Assembly: GCF_008704935.1 (NCBI RefSeq)
Contig: NZ_CP023692.1
Coordinates: forward strand, 6,797,501-6,861,500
Source of the DNA: Streptomyces vinaceus
Lineage (GTDB): Bacteria; Actinomycetota; Actinomycetes; Streptomycetales; Streptomycetaceae
Direction of reading: 5' to 3'
Length of the DNA stretch: 64,000 nt
Within the stretch, counting starts at the first letter, position 1; the number at the start of each line of letters is the position of its first letter. A program made the position numbers and the translations under genes. The notes below the pieces were generated by a model that did not search any database, was not told the DNA's origin, and saw only the letters and a program-made list of their open reading frames with translations. Below, piece by piece: positions 8,315 to 16,867 of the stretch.

Positions 8315-8895
8315 TTGTCGTCGGCCTTGAACGGGCTGCCGTGGCCGGGCACGATCAGGTCCGCCGCGGCCAGTACGCGCACCCGGGAGGCGCGGTGCAC
8401 GGCGCGGTCCGGGGCCACCGGGTCCTCCGCGGGGCCGTCCGCGTGCCACCACAGGTCCCCGGCGAAGGCGACCACGCCCGCTTCGGTGCCGGCGAGCAGG
8501 GTGATGTCCTCGGCGCTGTGGCCGGGAGTACGGATCAGGCGCAGGGACGGGGTGAGTTCGTAGCCCTCCGCGTCGCGGTTGGTCCACTGGTCGCCCCGGT
8601 ACTCCACCTCGTGGTCGTGCACCCGGGCACGGCCGAAGAGGCCCGCGTTCATCGTGTTGTCCGGGTGGTGGTGGCTGAGCACCACGTCGGTGATGTCGTC
8701 GGGGCCGAGGCCCAGTTCCGCGAGCGGGGCGAGGATGTCCTCATGGCTCGCGACCATGCCCGGATCGAAGATCACGTGCCGTCCCGCGTCGTGGACGTAC
8801 GAGACGGTGGCGGCGACTCCGGGGCCGGTCGAACCCACGTAGCCGGTGGTCAGGACCTCGTATACGGCGCTGCGGCCGAGCGGTGCGTCTGTCAT
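8302..8895 (-). CDS. metallo-beta-lactamase-fold hydrolase
   Basis: The 197 residues contain the metal-binding signature in a variant form, SHHHPDNTMNAG (near residue 81). It is followed by TPGHSAEDITLL, FAGDLWW and VPGHGSPF, the remaining histidine/aspartate ligands of the MBL fold. The canonical HxHxDH is HHHPDN here, so the sixth ligand His is replaced by Asn and the metal site may be altered. It is a general hydrolase of glyoxalase II/lactonase type with unknown substrate. The start at 8895 is chosen because it leaves a 92-bp promoter region to the divergent regulator; a longer frame back to 8937 would overlap it less plausibly. Confidence 0.85.
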   Translation of the reverse strand: MTDAPLGRSAVYEVLTTGYVGSTGPGVAATVSYVHDAGRHVIFDPGMVASHEDILAPLAELGLGPDDITDVVLSHHHPDNTMNAGLFGRARVHDHEVEYRGDQWTNRDAEGYELTPSLRLIRTPGHSAEDITLLAGTEAGVVAFAGDLWWHADGPAEDPVAPDRAVHRASRVRVLAAADLIVPGHGSPFKADDNTPR

Positions 8896-8987
8896 GGCCC
8901 CATCCTGGCGAGGGCGGCGGGAGTGCACGAGTGGCACTCCTGCCCCTGATCGCAGGATTCGTGCCAGCCGTGTGCCAGACTGCGCCC

Positions 8988-9944
8988 GTGCCCCCGTTCA
9001 AGACCGTCGCCGCGTACGCCCCTCCCGGCGTCGGCATGCTCGCCGCCGGCATCGTCTGCGAGGTGTTCGGCCCCCACGGAGCCGCGCTGCCCGGCTTCGA
9101 CTTCGCCCTGTGCACCGAGCGGCCCGGTCCGGTGGCCACGGACTGCGGCGTACCGCTCTCCGTCGCGCACGGCCTGGACCGGCTCGCCGAAGCCGATCTG
9201 CTGCTCGCCCTGCCGGGCGCGCAGTTCCGTACCCCGCCCGCTCCCGCGGTGCTCGACGCGCTCAGGGCCGCGCACGGGCGCGGGGCCGTGCTCGCGGCCC
9301 ACTGCGTGGGCACGTTCACGCTCGCCGCGGCAGGACTCCTCGACGGCCGCCGGGCGACCACCCACTGGCGGTTCGCGGAACTCCTCGCCGACCGCCACCC
9401 GCGGGTCACCGTGGAACCCGACGCCCTCTACGTCGACGAAGGCGACATCGTCACGGGCGCGGGAGCAGCGGCCGGCTTCGACCTGTGCCTGCACCTGCTG
9501 CGGCGCGAACACGGCGCGGCGCTGGCCAACGCCGTCGCGCGGGACATGGTGCTGCCCTCCCACCGGGACGGCGGCCAGGCCCAGTACCTCGCCGCGCCCG
9601 TCCCCGAGGACGGACAGGACGAGCGGCTCGCCGCCGTCCTCGGCTGGGCCCGCGCACACCTCCACGAGCCACTGCCCGTCACGGAACTCGCCCGCCGCGC
9701 CATGATGAGCAAACGGTCCTTCGCCCGCCGCTTCACCGCCGCCACCGGCACCACCCCGCACGCCTGGCTGCGGAGCCTGCGCCTGAGCAGGGCCGAGGAG
9801 CTCCTGGAGACCACCGGCCTCCCCGTCGAGGAGATCGCCCGCCAGGTCGGCTACGGCAGCGCCGCCGTACTGCGCGAACAGTTCGTGCGCCGCCGCGGAA
9901 TCCCACCCCGCGCCTACCGCAGCGCCTTCACCCGCACCCCCTAG
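8988..9944 (+). CDS. GlxA-type regulator: DJ-1/PfpI domain plus AraC HTH
   Basis: The N-terminal half (residues about 4-170) is a class-I glutamine-amidotransferase-like DJ-1/PfpI fold with the nucleophile elbow AAHCVGTFTLAAAG. The C-terminal part (about 210-315) is an AraC-type double helix-turn-helix (LARRAMMSKRSFARRFTAAT, then VEEIARQVGYGSAAVLREQF). This is the usual architecture of GlxA-family activators. The GTG at 8988 fits the start of the DJ-1 fold (PPFKTVAAYAPPG); an upstream start would overlap the divergent hydrolase. It likely regulates that facing gene. The ligand is unknown. Confidence 0.9.
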   Translation: MPPFKTVAAYAPPGVGMLAAGIVCEVFGPHGAALPGFDFALCTERPGPVATDCGVPLSVAHGLDRLAEADLLLALPGAQFRTPPAPAVLDALRAAHGRGAVLAAHCVGTFTLAAAGLLDGRRATTHWRFAELLADRHPRVTVEPDALYVDEGDIVTGAGAAAGFDLCLHLLRREHGAALANAVARDMVLPSHRDGGQAQYLAAPVPEDGQDERLAAVLGWARAHLHEPLPVTELARRAMMSKRSFARRFTAATGTTPHAWLRSLRLSRAEELLETTGLPVEEIARQVGYGSAAVLREQFVRRRGIPPRAYRSAFTRTP

Positions 9945-10071
9945 CAACCGGGCCCCCGCATAGGTGCCGCTGCGGGTGGGGGTCGGTTCCGTGAAACCAC
10001 GCGCCGCCGGCCCCGGAGGTCCCGGCGCCGGCGGCGGCTCGTGGTTCGCTGATGTGGGTCACCCCCAAGGG

Positions 10072-10263
10072 TCAGGACTCCGCGGAGCCCTCGCGCATGA
10101 CGTCCTGGAAGGCCGTCATGCACGGCATGCAGTGGTGGTCCGTTTCGGCGTTGCCCCCCGGCTGGAGGGGACGGCCGCACAGAGTGGCCCGGCGGTCACG
10201 GGCGACGACGTGCCATACGAGGCCAGGCCCTGTGGCCGCCTCACCGACCTGCATTTCATACAT
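10072..10263 (-). CDS. small Cys/His protein, possible zinc ribbon
   Basis: A 63-residue protein begins MYEMQVGEAATGPGLVWHVV, followed by TLCGRPL and, near the C-terminus, HHCMPCM. The spaced CG and HCxxC could bind a metal. I do not recognise the family with certainty, although small proteins of this type are frequent in Streptomyces. The ATG at 10263 has a GGAG eight bases upstream. A longer frame (to 10494) would read through low-complexity Arg/Thr repeats and is unlikely. It is divergent from helD across a region holding a terminator. Confidence 0.65.
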   Translation of the reverse strand: MYEMQVGEAATGPGLVWHVVARDRRATLCGRPLQPGGNAETDHHCMPCMTAFQDVMREGSAES

Positions 10264-10431
10264 GAGAGTGCTCCATGTGGTGGACAGCTCTGTGTACCCA
10301 CCAAAGCAGTGCGCGGCGCCGAAAGCCTGACGGGTGAGCCGTCCGGGTGACATCCGCCCCTCCGCCTCGTTCACCTGTGCGATGTGTGCGGCGCGGGTCC
10401 GGGTAGGGGTCCGGGTTCGGGTCCGCGCGAT

Positions 10432-10468
10432 ACAAAAAATACCCCGGGCCAATTGACGGCCGGGGTAT
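10432..10468 (-). terminator. intrinsic terminator reading leftward
   Basis: Read on the minus strand, ATACCCCGG (10468-10460) pairs with CCGGGGTAT (10447-10439) and is followed at once by a run of T residues. That is a textbook rho-independent terminator, rare in such GC-rich DNA. No complete gene on that strand ends here, so it may stop antisense RNA from the helD region or act as a leader attenuator for the small gene at 10263. Confidence 0.75.
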
Positions 10469-10483
10469 TCGTCTGCGTATATT
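10454..10483 (+). promoter_or_regulatory. probable helD promoter
   Basis: TTGACG at 10454-10459 and TATATT at 10478-10483 are separated by 18 bp and are close to the housekeeping -35/-10 consensus. The -35 box lies in the loop and 3' arm of the leftward terminator hairpin. Transcription should start near 10490, giving a leader of about 75 bases to the preferred start codon. Confidence 0.6.
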
Positions 10484-10566
10484 TGATGTTTCACGCCATG
10501 ATGACAGCAGGGCGTGAAGAAGCTTTACGAAGACATCGTATCGGGTCGGGAGTGGAATTGTCAAGC

Positions 10567-12840
10567 GTGGAATTCCGTAATGAGCAGCAATTCATCGACG
10601 AGCTCTATGCGCGCCTGGACGACCTGCGTGACCAGGCCGAACAGGCCGTGGGGCAGGCCCTGTCCGCTGCGGGATCCGGGTTTCAGGCGCGGCTGGAGCG
10701 CGACGTGCTCGTGGCCGAGCAGTCCGGTCTGCTTTCCGCGCTGAACGCCGGCGAGAACGGCCTGTGTTTCGGCAGGCTGGAGTTCTCCGACGGACAGGAC
10801 CACCACATCGGCCGTATCGGAATCCGGCAGGACGACGCCGACCGCACCCCCCTCGTCCTGGACTGGCGGGCCGAAGTCGCGCGGCCGTTCTACCTCGCCA
10901 CCGGGCATTTCCCCATGGGTCTGCGCCGGCGCCGCCACATCACCACCCGCGGCCGCGAGGTCACCGCCCTGCACGACGAGATCCTCGACCTCGCCGACAC
11001 CGAGCGCACCGGCCACGAGGGGGCCGACGCCGACGCCGTGCTGCTGGCCGCGCTGGACGCCGCCCGCACCGGCCGCATGCACGACATCGTGCGGACCATC
11101 CAGGCCGAGCAGGACCGCATCATCCGCTCGCCGCACCGGGGCGTACTGGTGGTGGAGGGCGGTCCGGGCACCGGCAAGACCGCTGTCGCCCTGCACCGCG
11201 CCGCCTACCTCCTCTACGCCCACCGCGAGCTGCTCGCCAAGCGCGGTGTGCTGATCGTCGGACCCAACCCCGCGTTCCTCGGCTACATCGGGGAGGTGCT
11301 CCCCTCCCTCGGTGAGACCGGCGTCCTGCTCTCCACCCTCGGCGAGCTGTTCCCGGGCGTCCGGGCGACCGGCACCGACCGGCCCGGCGCCGCCGCGGTG
11401 AAGGGCCGCGCCGCGATGGCGGAGGTCCTCGCGCAGGTCGTACGCGACCGGCAGGCGCTCCCGGAGACCGTCCCCGCGGGCAGCGGCGAGGAGAGCGCCG
11501 TGCTGCCCGAACCGGCCCTGGAGATCGACCACGACGACTACGGCACGCTGCTGCTCGACCGGACGATGGCCCACGAGGCCCGCGACCGGGCCCGCGCCAC
11601 CGGACTGCCGCACAACCTGGCCCGCCCCTACTTCGCGTTCCGCCTCATCGACTCCCTGACGCAGCAACTCGCCGACCGGCTCGGCGCGGACCCGTACGGC
11701 GGGCCCAACCTGCTGGGCGCCGACGACGTCGCGCAGCTCGGCAAGGAGATCGCGATGAGCGCCGAGGTGCACGCCGCGATCGACAGCCTCTGGCCTCCGC
11801 TCACGCCGCAGCAGCTCATCGCCGACTTCCTCGCCGACCCCACCCACCTCCCGCCGCACGAGGCCGAGTTGATCCGTCGCGCGACAGACGACTGGACGCC
11901 CGCCGACATCCCGCTGCTCGACGAGGCCGCCGAGCTCCTCGGTTTCGACGACAGCGCGCAGCGGGCCGCGCAGGAGCGCGAACGGCAGCAGCGCATCGCG
12001 TACGCGCAGGGCGTCCTGGACCTGTCCCAGGGCTCGGAGTCGTACGAGTTCGAGGACATGGAGAACGAGTTCCTCGCCGCGCACGACATCATCGACGCGG
12101 AGCGGATGGCGGAGCGGCAGGAGGAGGCCGACCACCGCGGCGCGGCCGAGCGGGCCGCCGCCGACCGCACCTGGGCCTTCGGTCACGTCATCGTCGACGA
12201 GGCGCAGGAACTGTCCGAGATGGCCTGGCGGTTGCTGATGCGGCGCTGCCCCACCCGGTCCATGACGCTGGTGGGCGACCCAGCCCAGACCGGCGACGAG
12301 GCGGGCTGCGGATCGTGGAAACGGATCCTGGAACCGTACGTCGGGGACCGCTTCGAACTGGTCCGCCTCGGCGTCAACTACCGTACGCCCGCCGAGATCA
12401 TGGAGCTGGCGGCCGCGGTGCTCCGGGCCCGCCACCCCGGATTCGAGCCGCCGAGCTCGGTACGGTCCACGGGGCGGCGGCCCTGGGTGCGGGAGACGGA
12501 CGACCTGGCCGCGGCGGTCGCGCAGGCGGTGCGCGAAGGCGCCCCGGCCCAGGCCGAGGGGCCGGGCGGGCGGCTGGCGGTGATCGCGCCGCGCCCGCTG
12601 CACGGGGCGCTGGCCGCCGCGCTGCCCGGCGTACGGGCGGGGGAGGAGCCGGACCTCACCCGCGCGGTCGTCCTGCTGGACCCGCGCCAGGCCAAGGGAC
12701 TGGAGTTCGACTCGGTCATCGTCGTGGAGCCCGCCGACCACGAGCCGAGCGACCTGTACGTCGCCCTGACCCGGGCCACCCAGACCCTCGGGGTGCTGCA
12801 CACGGGCCGGCTGCCACAGGGACTGGCCGAACGGCCGTAG
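10567..12840 (+). CDS. helD: HelD-family RNA polymerase-recycling ATPase (UvrD-like)
   Basis: A 757-residue superfamily 1 ATPase with a coiled-coil N-terminus (EFRNEQQFIDELYARLDDL). Motifs in order: Walker A EGGPGTGKTA near residue 198, Walker B VDEAQELSE near 541, LVGDPAQTGDEAG near 565, NYRTPAEIM near 604, AKGLEFDSVIVVEP near 710 and YVALTRATQTLG near 733. This is the layout of HelD, which frees stalled RNA polymerase and DNA. In actinobacteria some members (HelR) also protect the polymerase from rifamycins, but I found no rifamycin-associated element upstream. In-frame starts also exist at 10498, 10501 and 10552. The GTG at 10567 is chosen from the family-like N-terminus. Confidence 0.9.
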   Translation: MEFRNEQQFIDELYARLDDLRDQAEQAVGQALSAAGSGFQARLERDVLVAEQSGLLSALNAGENGLCFGRLEFSDGQDHHIGRIGIRQDDADRTPLVLDWRAEVARPFYLATGHFPMGLRRRRHITTRGREVTALHDEILDLADTERTGHEGADADAVLLAALDAARTGRMHDIVRTIQAEQDRIIRSPHRGVLVVEGGPGTGKTAVALHRAAYLLYAHRELLAKRGVLIVGPNPAFLGYIGEVLPSLGETGVLLSTLGELFPGVRATGTDRPGAAAVKGRAAMAEVLAQVVRDRQALPETVPAGSGEESAVLPEPALEIDHDDYGTLLLDRTMAHEARDRARATGLPHNLARPYFAFRLIDSLTQQLADRLGADPYGGPNLLGADDVAQLGKEIAMSAEVHAAIDSLWPPLTPQQLIADFLADPTHLPPHEAELIRRATDDWTPADIPLLDEAAELLGFDDSAQRAAQERERQQRIAYAQGVLDLSQGSESYEFEDMENEFLAAHDIIDAERMAERQEEADHRGAAERAAADRTWAFGHVIVDEAQELSEMAWRLLMRRCPTRSMTLVGDPAQTGDEAGCGSWKRILEPYVGDRFELVRLGVNYRTPAEIMELAAAVLRARHPGFEPPSSVRSTGRRPWVRETDDLAAAVAQAVREGAPAQAEGPGGRLAVIAPRPLHGALAAALPGVRAGEEPDLTRAVVLLDPRQAKGLEFDSVIVVEPADHEPSDLYVALTRATQTLGVLHTGRLPQGLAERP

Positions 12841-12898
12841 GGCCGGCGGGAGGGGCGGGGTGCGTGGGGGCGTCGGACGCGTCGGGCGGCGATACGCG

Positions 12899-13798
12899 TC
12901 AGACCGCGGCCGGCGCGCGGTGCGCCGGCGGCTGCGCCCGCACCCGCCGGTCCGGGAGCTCCAGCTGCGCCAGCCGCTCCAGACCCGCCCGGCTCTCCTC
13001 GTCGACCGGCACCATCGCCACCAGGCGCGGGCCCGACGCCGGCCCGAGCCACAGATTGGTGTGCTCCAGGTGCAGCAGTCCGACGTGCGCATTGCGCACG
13101 TACTTCGTCTTGGCACCCAGCCCCAGCACCTCGTGACGCGCCCACAGCTCCCGGAACTCCGCCGACTCTGCCTCCAGCCGCGCCAGCAGCGCCTTCCAGG
13201 CGGGCTCGGCGAGGTGCTCCGCCATGGCCGCCCGGAACTTGGCCACGATGGTGCGGTTCACCTCGGCGACATCGGCCATCGAGGCCCGCCAGTCGGCGTT
13301 GGTGAACGCCAGCCACAGGCAGTTGCGGTCCTCGGGCGCCAGCGCGTCGAGGTCGCACAGCAGCCGTCCGTACGCGGCGTTGTATGCCAGGATGTCGTAG
13401 CGGCTGTTCTGGACGCAGGCGGGGATCGGCCCGAGCTGGTCGAGCATGGCCCGCAGGGCCGGGGTCACGCTCGGGCACGGCGCGTGCGGGGCCGGGTCGA
13501 GGCTGCCGGCCAGCGCGAACAGGTGCGTACGCTCACTGGCGTCCAGCAGCAGGGCGCGCGCCAGCGCGTCCAGGACCTGCGGGGACACCTGGATCTCGCG
13601 GGCCTGCTCCAGCCACGTGTACCAGGTGACGCCGACGGCGGAGAGCTGGGCGACCTCCTCGCGGCGCAGCCCGGGGGTGCGCCGGCGGCGGCCGCGCACC
13701 AGCCCCACCTGCTCGGGCGTGATCCGTTCCCGGCGGCTGCGCAGGAAATCGGCCAGCTCGTGCCGGCGTACGTCGCTGTCGGGGGCAACTGTGGTCAT
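12899..13798 (-). CDS. XRE-type HTH regulator with MmyB-like ligand domain
   Basis: This 299-residue protein has an N-terminal HTH (about residues 10-80, with RRRRTPGLRREEVAQLSAVG and WYTWLEQAREIQVSPQVLDA). A C-terminal MmyB-like domain (about 105-285) follows. This family is common in actinobacteria and usually represses a divergent oxidoreductase or exporter gene in response to a hydrophobic ligand. Here the divergent gene is a DHA2 exporter 101 bp away, and the space between carries a repeated TACCAGG motif that fits an operator. Confidence 0.92.
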   Translation of the reverse strand: MTTVAPDSDVRRHELADFLRSRRERITPEQVGLVRGRRRRTPGLRREEVAQLSAVGVTWYTWLEQAREIQVSPQVLDALARALLLDASERTHLFALAGSLDPAPHAPCPSVTPALRAMLDQLGPIPACVQNSRYDILAYNAAYGRLLCDLDALAPEDRNCLWLAFTNADWRASMADVAEVNRTIVAKFRAAMAEHLAEPAWKALLARLEAESAEFRELWARHEVLGLGAKTKYVRNAHVGLLHLEHTNLWLGPASGPRLVAMVPVDEESRAGLERLAQLELPDRRVRAQPPAHRAPAAV

Positions 13799-13841
13799 GG
13801 AACCAGGGTGCCGTACCGCTCATCCCGTTGCCAGGTATTCG

Positions 13842-13873
13842 TTGTACCAGGACAAGAACACTCTGGTACCAGG
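13842..13873. promoter_or_regulatory. repeated operator motif between regulator and DHA2 exporter
   Basis: TTGTACCAGG at 13842-13851 is repeated as TGGTACCAGG at 13864-13873, about two helical turns apart. The second copy contains the perfect palindrome CTGGTACCAG (13863-13872). The location between divergent regulator and exporter makes an operator the simplest reading. Confidence 0.6.
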
Positions 13874-13899
13874 CTGAGCGGGCGACGATCGTTTCCGTT

Positions 13900-15366
13900 G
13901 TGAGCCAAGCAACCGTACGTACCACCCGCCCCTCCCCGCCGATCCCCGCCGCGCCGGCCGTGCCCCTCCCGCCGGGCCGCGCGCCCGCCGCGATCGGTCC
14001 CCTCGGGCTGTTCACCGTGCTGCTCGGCGCGGCCCTGCCCCTGATCGACTTCTTCATCGTCAACGTGGCGCTGCCCGCCATCGACAGCGACCTCGCGGCC
14101 GGTCCCGCCACGCTGGAGCTGATCGTCGGCGGCTACGGCGTCGCCTACGCCGTGCTCCTCGTCCTGGGCGGCCGCCTCGGCGACACGGCCGGGCGCCGTC
14201 GGCTCTTCCTGATCGGCATGGCCGCGTTCGGCGTCACCTCGCTCCTGTGCGGGCTGGCGCCCACCGCCTGGAGCCTGGTCGGGGCACGGGTGGCGCAGGG
14301 CGCGGCGGCCGCACTGATGCTGCCCCAGGTGCTCGCCACCATCCAGGCGACCACCCAGGGGCCGCGCCGCGCCCGGGCGATGAGCCTGTACGGGGCCACG
14401 GCCGGCCTGTCCATGGTCGCCGGGCAGATCCTGGGCGGCGTCCTGGTCGCCGCCGACGTGGCCGGCTCCGGCTGGCGCTCGGTCTTCCTGGTCAACGTCC
14501 CCGTGGTGGTCCTCGGCCTGGTCCTCGCCACCCGCGCCGTGCCCGAGACCCGCTCCGACCGGCCCGCCTCGGTCGACGTACCGGGGACGCTGCTGCTCGC
14601 CGTCTCCCTGGTCTCGCTGCTGCTCCCGCTGACCGAGGGCCGGGCGGCCGGCTGGCCGCTGTGGACGTGGGTCTCGCTCGCGGTCTTCCCGTTCGCCGCC
14701 ACGGCCTTCTACCGGACCGAGCGCCGCGCCGACCGGCTCGGGCGCACGCCGCTGGTGCCGCCCAGCCTGCTGCGGCTGCAGTCGCTGCGGCGGGGACTCG
14801 CCCTGCTGGTACCGTTCTCGATCGGCTTCAGCGGCTTCATGTTCGTCATCGCGGTGGTCCTCCAGCAGGGCCTGCGGATGGGCCCGGTGGAGGCGGGGCT
14901 GGCCCTCGTCCCGATGGCGGTCGCCTTCTTCGGGGCCTCGCTCGCCGGGCCGCGGCTGGTCGGCCGGTTCGGCAGCCGCGTGGTCACGGCGGGCGGCGTC
15001 CTGCAGGCCGTCGGTGTCGTCCTGCTCGTCCTGGCGGTCCTGGGCGGCTGGCCGGACCTCGGACTGGCCGCGCTCGCCCCGGGCGTGGCCGTCGCCGGCC
15101 TCGGCCAGGGGCTCCAACTGCCCGTCCTGATGCGGCTGATGCTGTCCGACGTACCGGCCGACCGGGCGGGCGTGGGCGGCGGGGTCATGGTCACCACCCA
15201 GCAGTCCGCGCTCGCCCTCGGCGTCGCCACGCTGGGCAGCCTGTTCCTGGCCCTGGTCCCGTCGACGGGCATGCGGGACGCCCTCGTCGTCACCCTGCTC
15301 GTCCAGCTGGGCATGATCGCGCTGACGGTGCTCCTGAGCCTGCGTCTGCCGCGGGTCATGCGGTAG
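13900..15366 (+). CDS. DHA2-type MFS drug exporter
   Basis: This protein of 488 residues and about 14 hydrophobic segments is preceded by a Pro/Ala-rich cytoplasmic head. DHA2 landmarks include VNVALPAIDSDL in the first helix, GGRLGDTAGRRRLFLIG (motif A), VAQGAAAALMLPQVLA and a late VMVTTQQSALALGVA. Such carriers expel hydrophobic toxins by proton antiport. The GTG at 13900 is preferred over an upstream ATG at 13828, which would start in the operator region. Control by the facing HTH regulator is likely. The cargo is unknown. Confidence 0.92.
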   Translation: MSQATVRTTRPSPPIPAAPAVPLPPGRAPAAIGPLGLFTVLLGAALPLIDFFIVNVALPAIDSDLAAGPATLELIVGGYGVAYAVLLVLGGRLGDTAGRRRLFLIGMAAFGVTSLLCGLAPTAWSLVGARVAQGAAAALMLPQVLATIQATTQGPRRARAMSLYGATAGLSMVAGQILGGVLVAADVAGSGWRSVFLVNVPVVVLGLVLATRAVPETRSDRPASVDVPGTLLLAVSLVSLLLPLTEGRAAGWPLWTWVSLAVFPFAATAFYRTERRADRLGRTPLVPPSLLRLQSLRRGLALLVPFSIGFSGFMFVIAVVLQQGLRMGPVEAGLALVPMAVAFFGASLAGPRLVGRFGSRVVTAGGVLQAVGVVLLVLAVLGGWPDLGLAALAPGVAVAGLGQGLQLPVLMRLMLSDVPADRAGVGGGVMVTTQQSALALGVATLGSLFLALVPSTGMRDALVVTLLVQLGMIALTVLLSLRLPRVMR

Positions 15367-15470
15367 CGCGGCCGGCCGGGCGGGGTGTCACGAGGCGCGT
15401 CCGCTCCCGTACAGTCCGTGATGCCCGCGCTCCGCCAGGGGCAGGACCAGCGCCGAACAGGAGAAGATCC

Positions 15471-16793
15471 GTGGCCACTGACGCCGGCTTCGACCCCCGT
15501 CCGCCCGCTGCACCTGAGGGGGAGCCGGTCCCCGAGCTGGACCCGGCGCTCGTGGAGCGGTGGCGCTCCGGCGGGGCCGAGCTGGTCGATCTGATGGCCT
15601 TGGCGCGCGAACGGCTCGGCGGGGTCGCCGCGTTCCGCCTCGGGCCGGCCCCCACGGTCCTGGTCACCGACCCCGGGGCGGTCCAGCACGTACTGGCGCT
15701 GCGTCCCGACCGGTACGTCAAACGCTCCCACCGCGCCCGCCTGTTGATCGGCGACGGTGTACTCGCCGCGACCGGCGAGGCGTGGAGGAGCCAACGGCGT
15801 CTGCTGCAGTCCCAGTTCACGGGCACCGGCATGCGCCGCTACGAGCGGCGCATCGCGGAGGCCGCCCGGGTCACCGCCGGGCGCTGGGCGGCGTACGCCC
15901 GTACCGGGCAGCTGCTCGACGTCGGCCTGGAGATGCGCCGCTTCGCGCTGGACACCATCTGGCGCTCCCTCACCGGGCACCCCCTGGACGACGGCACCGA
16001 GCGCGAACTGAACGCCGTCGCCTCCGTGGTGGCCGCGATGCCGACCCTGCCGGCCGACACCGCCGACGCCCGCGAGGCCGTCGCCGCCGACCTCGCCAGG
16101 ATCGACGCCGTCGCCCACCACGCCATCGAGGCCGCGCGGGGCGGGGCGGCCGGGCCCGACGGGCCCGGCCTGCTGCACCTCCTGCTCGGCGCGGCCGCCG
16201 AACGCCCCGAGTACACCGACCGGCTGATCCGCGACGAGCTGATCACGCTGCTCGTCGCCGGCCACGAGACCACCGCCACCACCCTGACCTGGCTCTACCT
16301 CCTGCTCGACCGGCACCCCCAGGCCCGCGACGAAGCCCTCGCGGCGGGCGCCCCCGGCTCGGCGGAACGCCGCCGCGCCGTCCAGGCCCTGGTCCACGAG
16401 ACGCTCCGGCTCTACCCGTCGGCGTGGATCCTGCCCCGGTACGCCGTCGAGGCGGACGTCCTGGCCGGGCGCACCGTCGAGGCGGGCTCCGACGTGGTGG
16501 TCTGCCCGTACCTCACCCACCGCGACCCCGAACTGTGGCCGGACCCCGAGCGGTTCGACCCCCGCCGCTTCACCGCCGCGGACGGCCGCCCCGCCCACCC
16601 GGGCGCCTACTTCCCCTTCGGTATCGGCCCGCGCGCCTGCCTCGGCCTCCAGTTCGCCCTCCGCGAGTCGACCGTCCTGCTCGAACACCTGCTGCCGGCC
16701 CACGTCCCGGCCTTCCACTCCGTCCCGGCGAAGGCCGCGTACAGCATCACCGTCCGCCCCGACGGCCCCACCCCGGCGACGCTGTTGCACTGA
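15471..16793 (+). CDS. cytochrome P450
   Basis: A 440-residue P450 with the I-helix AGHETTATTL near residue 263, the K-helix ExxR as ETLRLYPS near 312, and the heme loop FPFGIGPRACLG near 381-392 with the axial Cys. The compact loop and ETLR resemble P450s of the fatty-acid hydroxylase-like clade rather than the classic CYP105 type, which is a soft inference. An AGGAGAAG ribosome-binding site precedes the GTG. No ferredoxin or reductase gene is adjacent, so electrons must come from elsewhere. It may be co-transcribed with the DHA2 exporter 104 bp upstream. Confidence 0.93.
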   Translation: MATDAGFDPRPPAAPEGEPVPELDPALVERWRSGGAELVDLMALARERLGGVAAFRLGPAPTVLVTDPGAVQHVLALRPDRYVKRSHRARLLIGDGVLAATGEAWRSQRRLLQSQFTGTGMRRYERRIAEAARVTAGRWAAYARTGQLLDVGLEMRRFALDTIWRSLTGHPLDDGTERELNAVASVVAAMPTLPADTADAREAVAADLARIDAVAHHAIEAARGGAAGPDGPGLLHLLLGAAAERPEYTDRLIRDELITLLVAGHETTATTLTWLYLLLDRHPQARDEALAAGAPGSAERRRAVQALVHETLRLYPSAWILPRYAVEADVLAGRTVEAGSDVVVCPYLTHRDPELWPDPERFDPRRFTAADGRPAHPGAYFPFGIGPRACLGLQFALRESTVLLEHLLPAHVPAFHSVPAKAAYSITVRPDGPTPATLLH

Positions 16794-16836
16794 GGCGCGT
16801 CCCCCGGATCGCGCCGGGCCCGGGGAAGGTCTGGCG

Positions 16837-16859
16837 TGAAGCGCTGAATCGGTGCTTCA
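16837..16859. promoter_or_regulatory. inverted repeat before the TetR gene
   Basis: TGAAGC (16837-16842) and GCTTCA (16854-16859) are a 6-bp inverted repeat with an 11-bp spacer, ending 9 bp before the TetR start codon. Its position suits autorepression of the TetR/dehydrogenase operon. Confidence 0.45.
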
Positions 16860-16867
16860 ATCCTTCC

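Noticed and set aside
10384..10566. Extension of HelD to the first upstream ATG
   Set aside because: The added residues are low complexity and the ATG at 10384 lies upstream of the likely promoter, so it cannot be on the message.
10264..10566. Rifamycin-associated element upstream of helD
   Set aside because: I looked for the inverted GGGGCTTGCA/TGCAAGCCCC element and did not find it, so rifamycin induction is not claimed.
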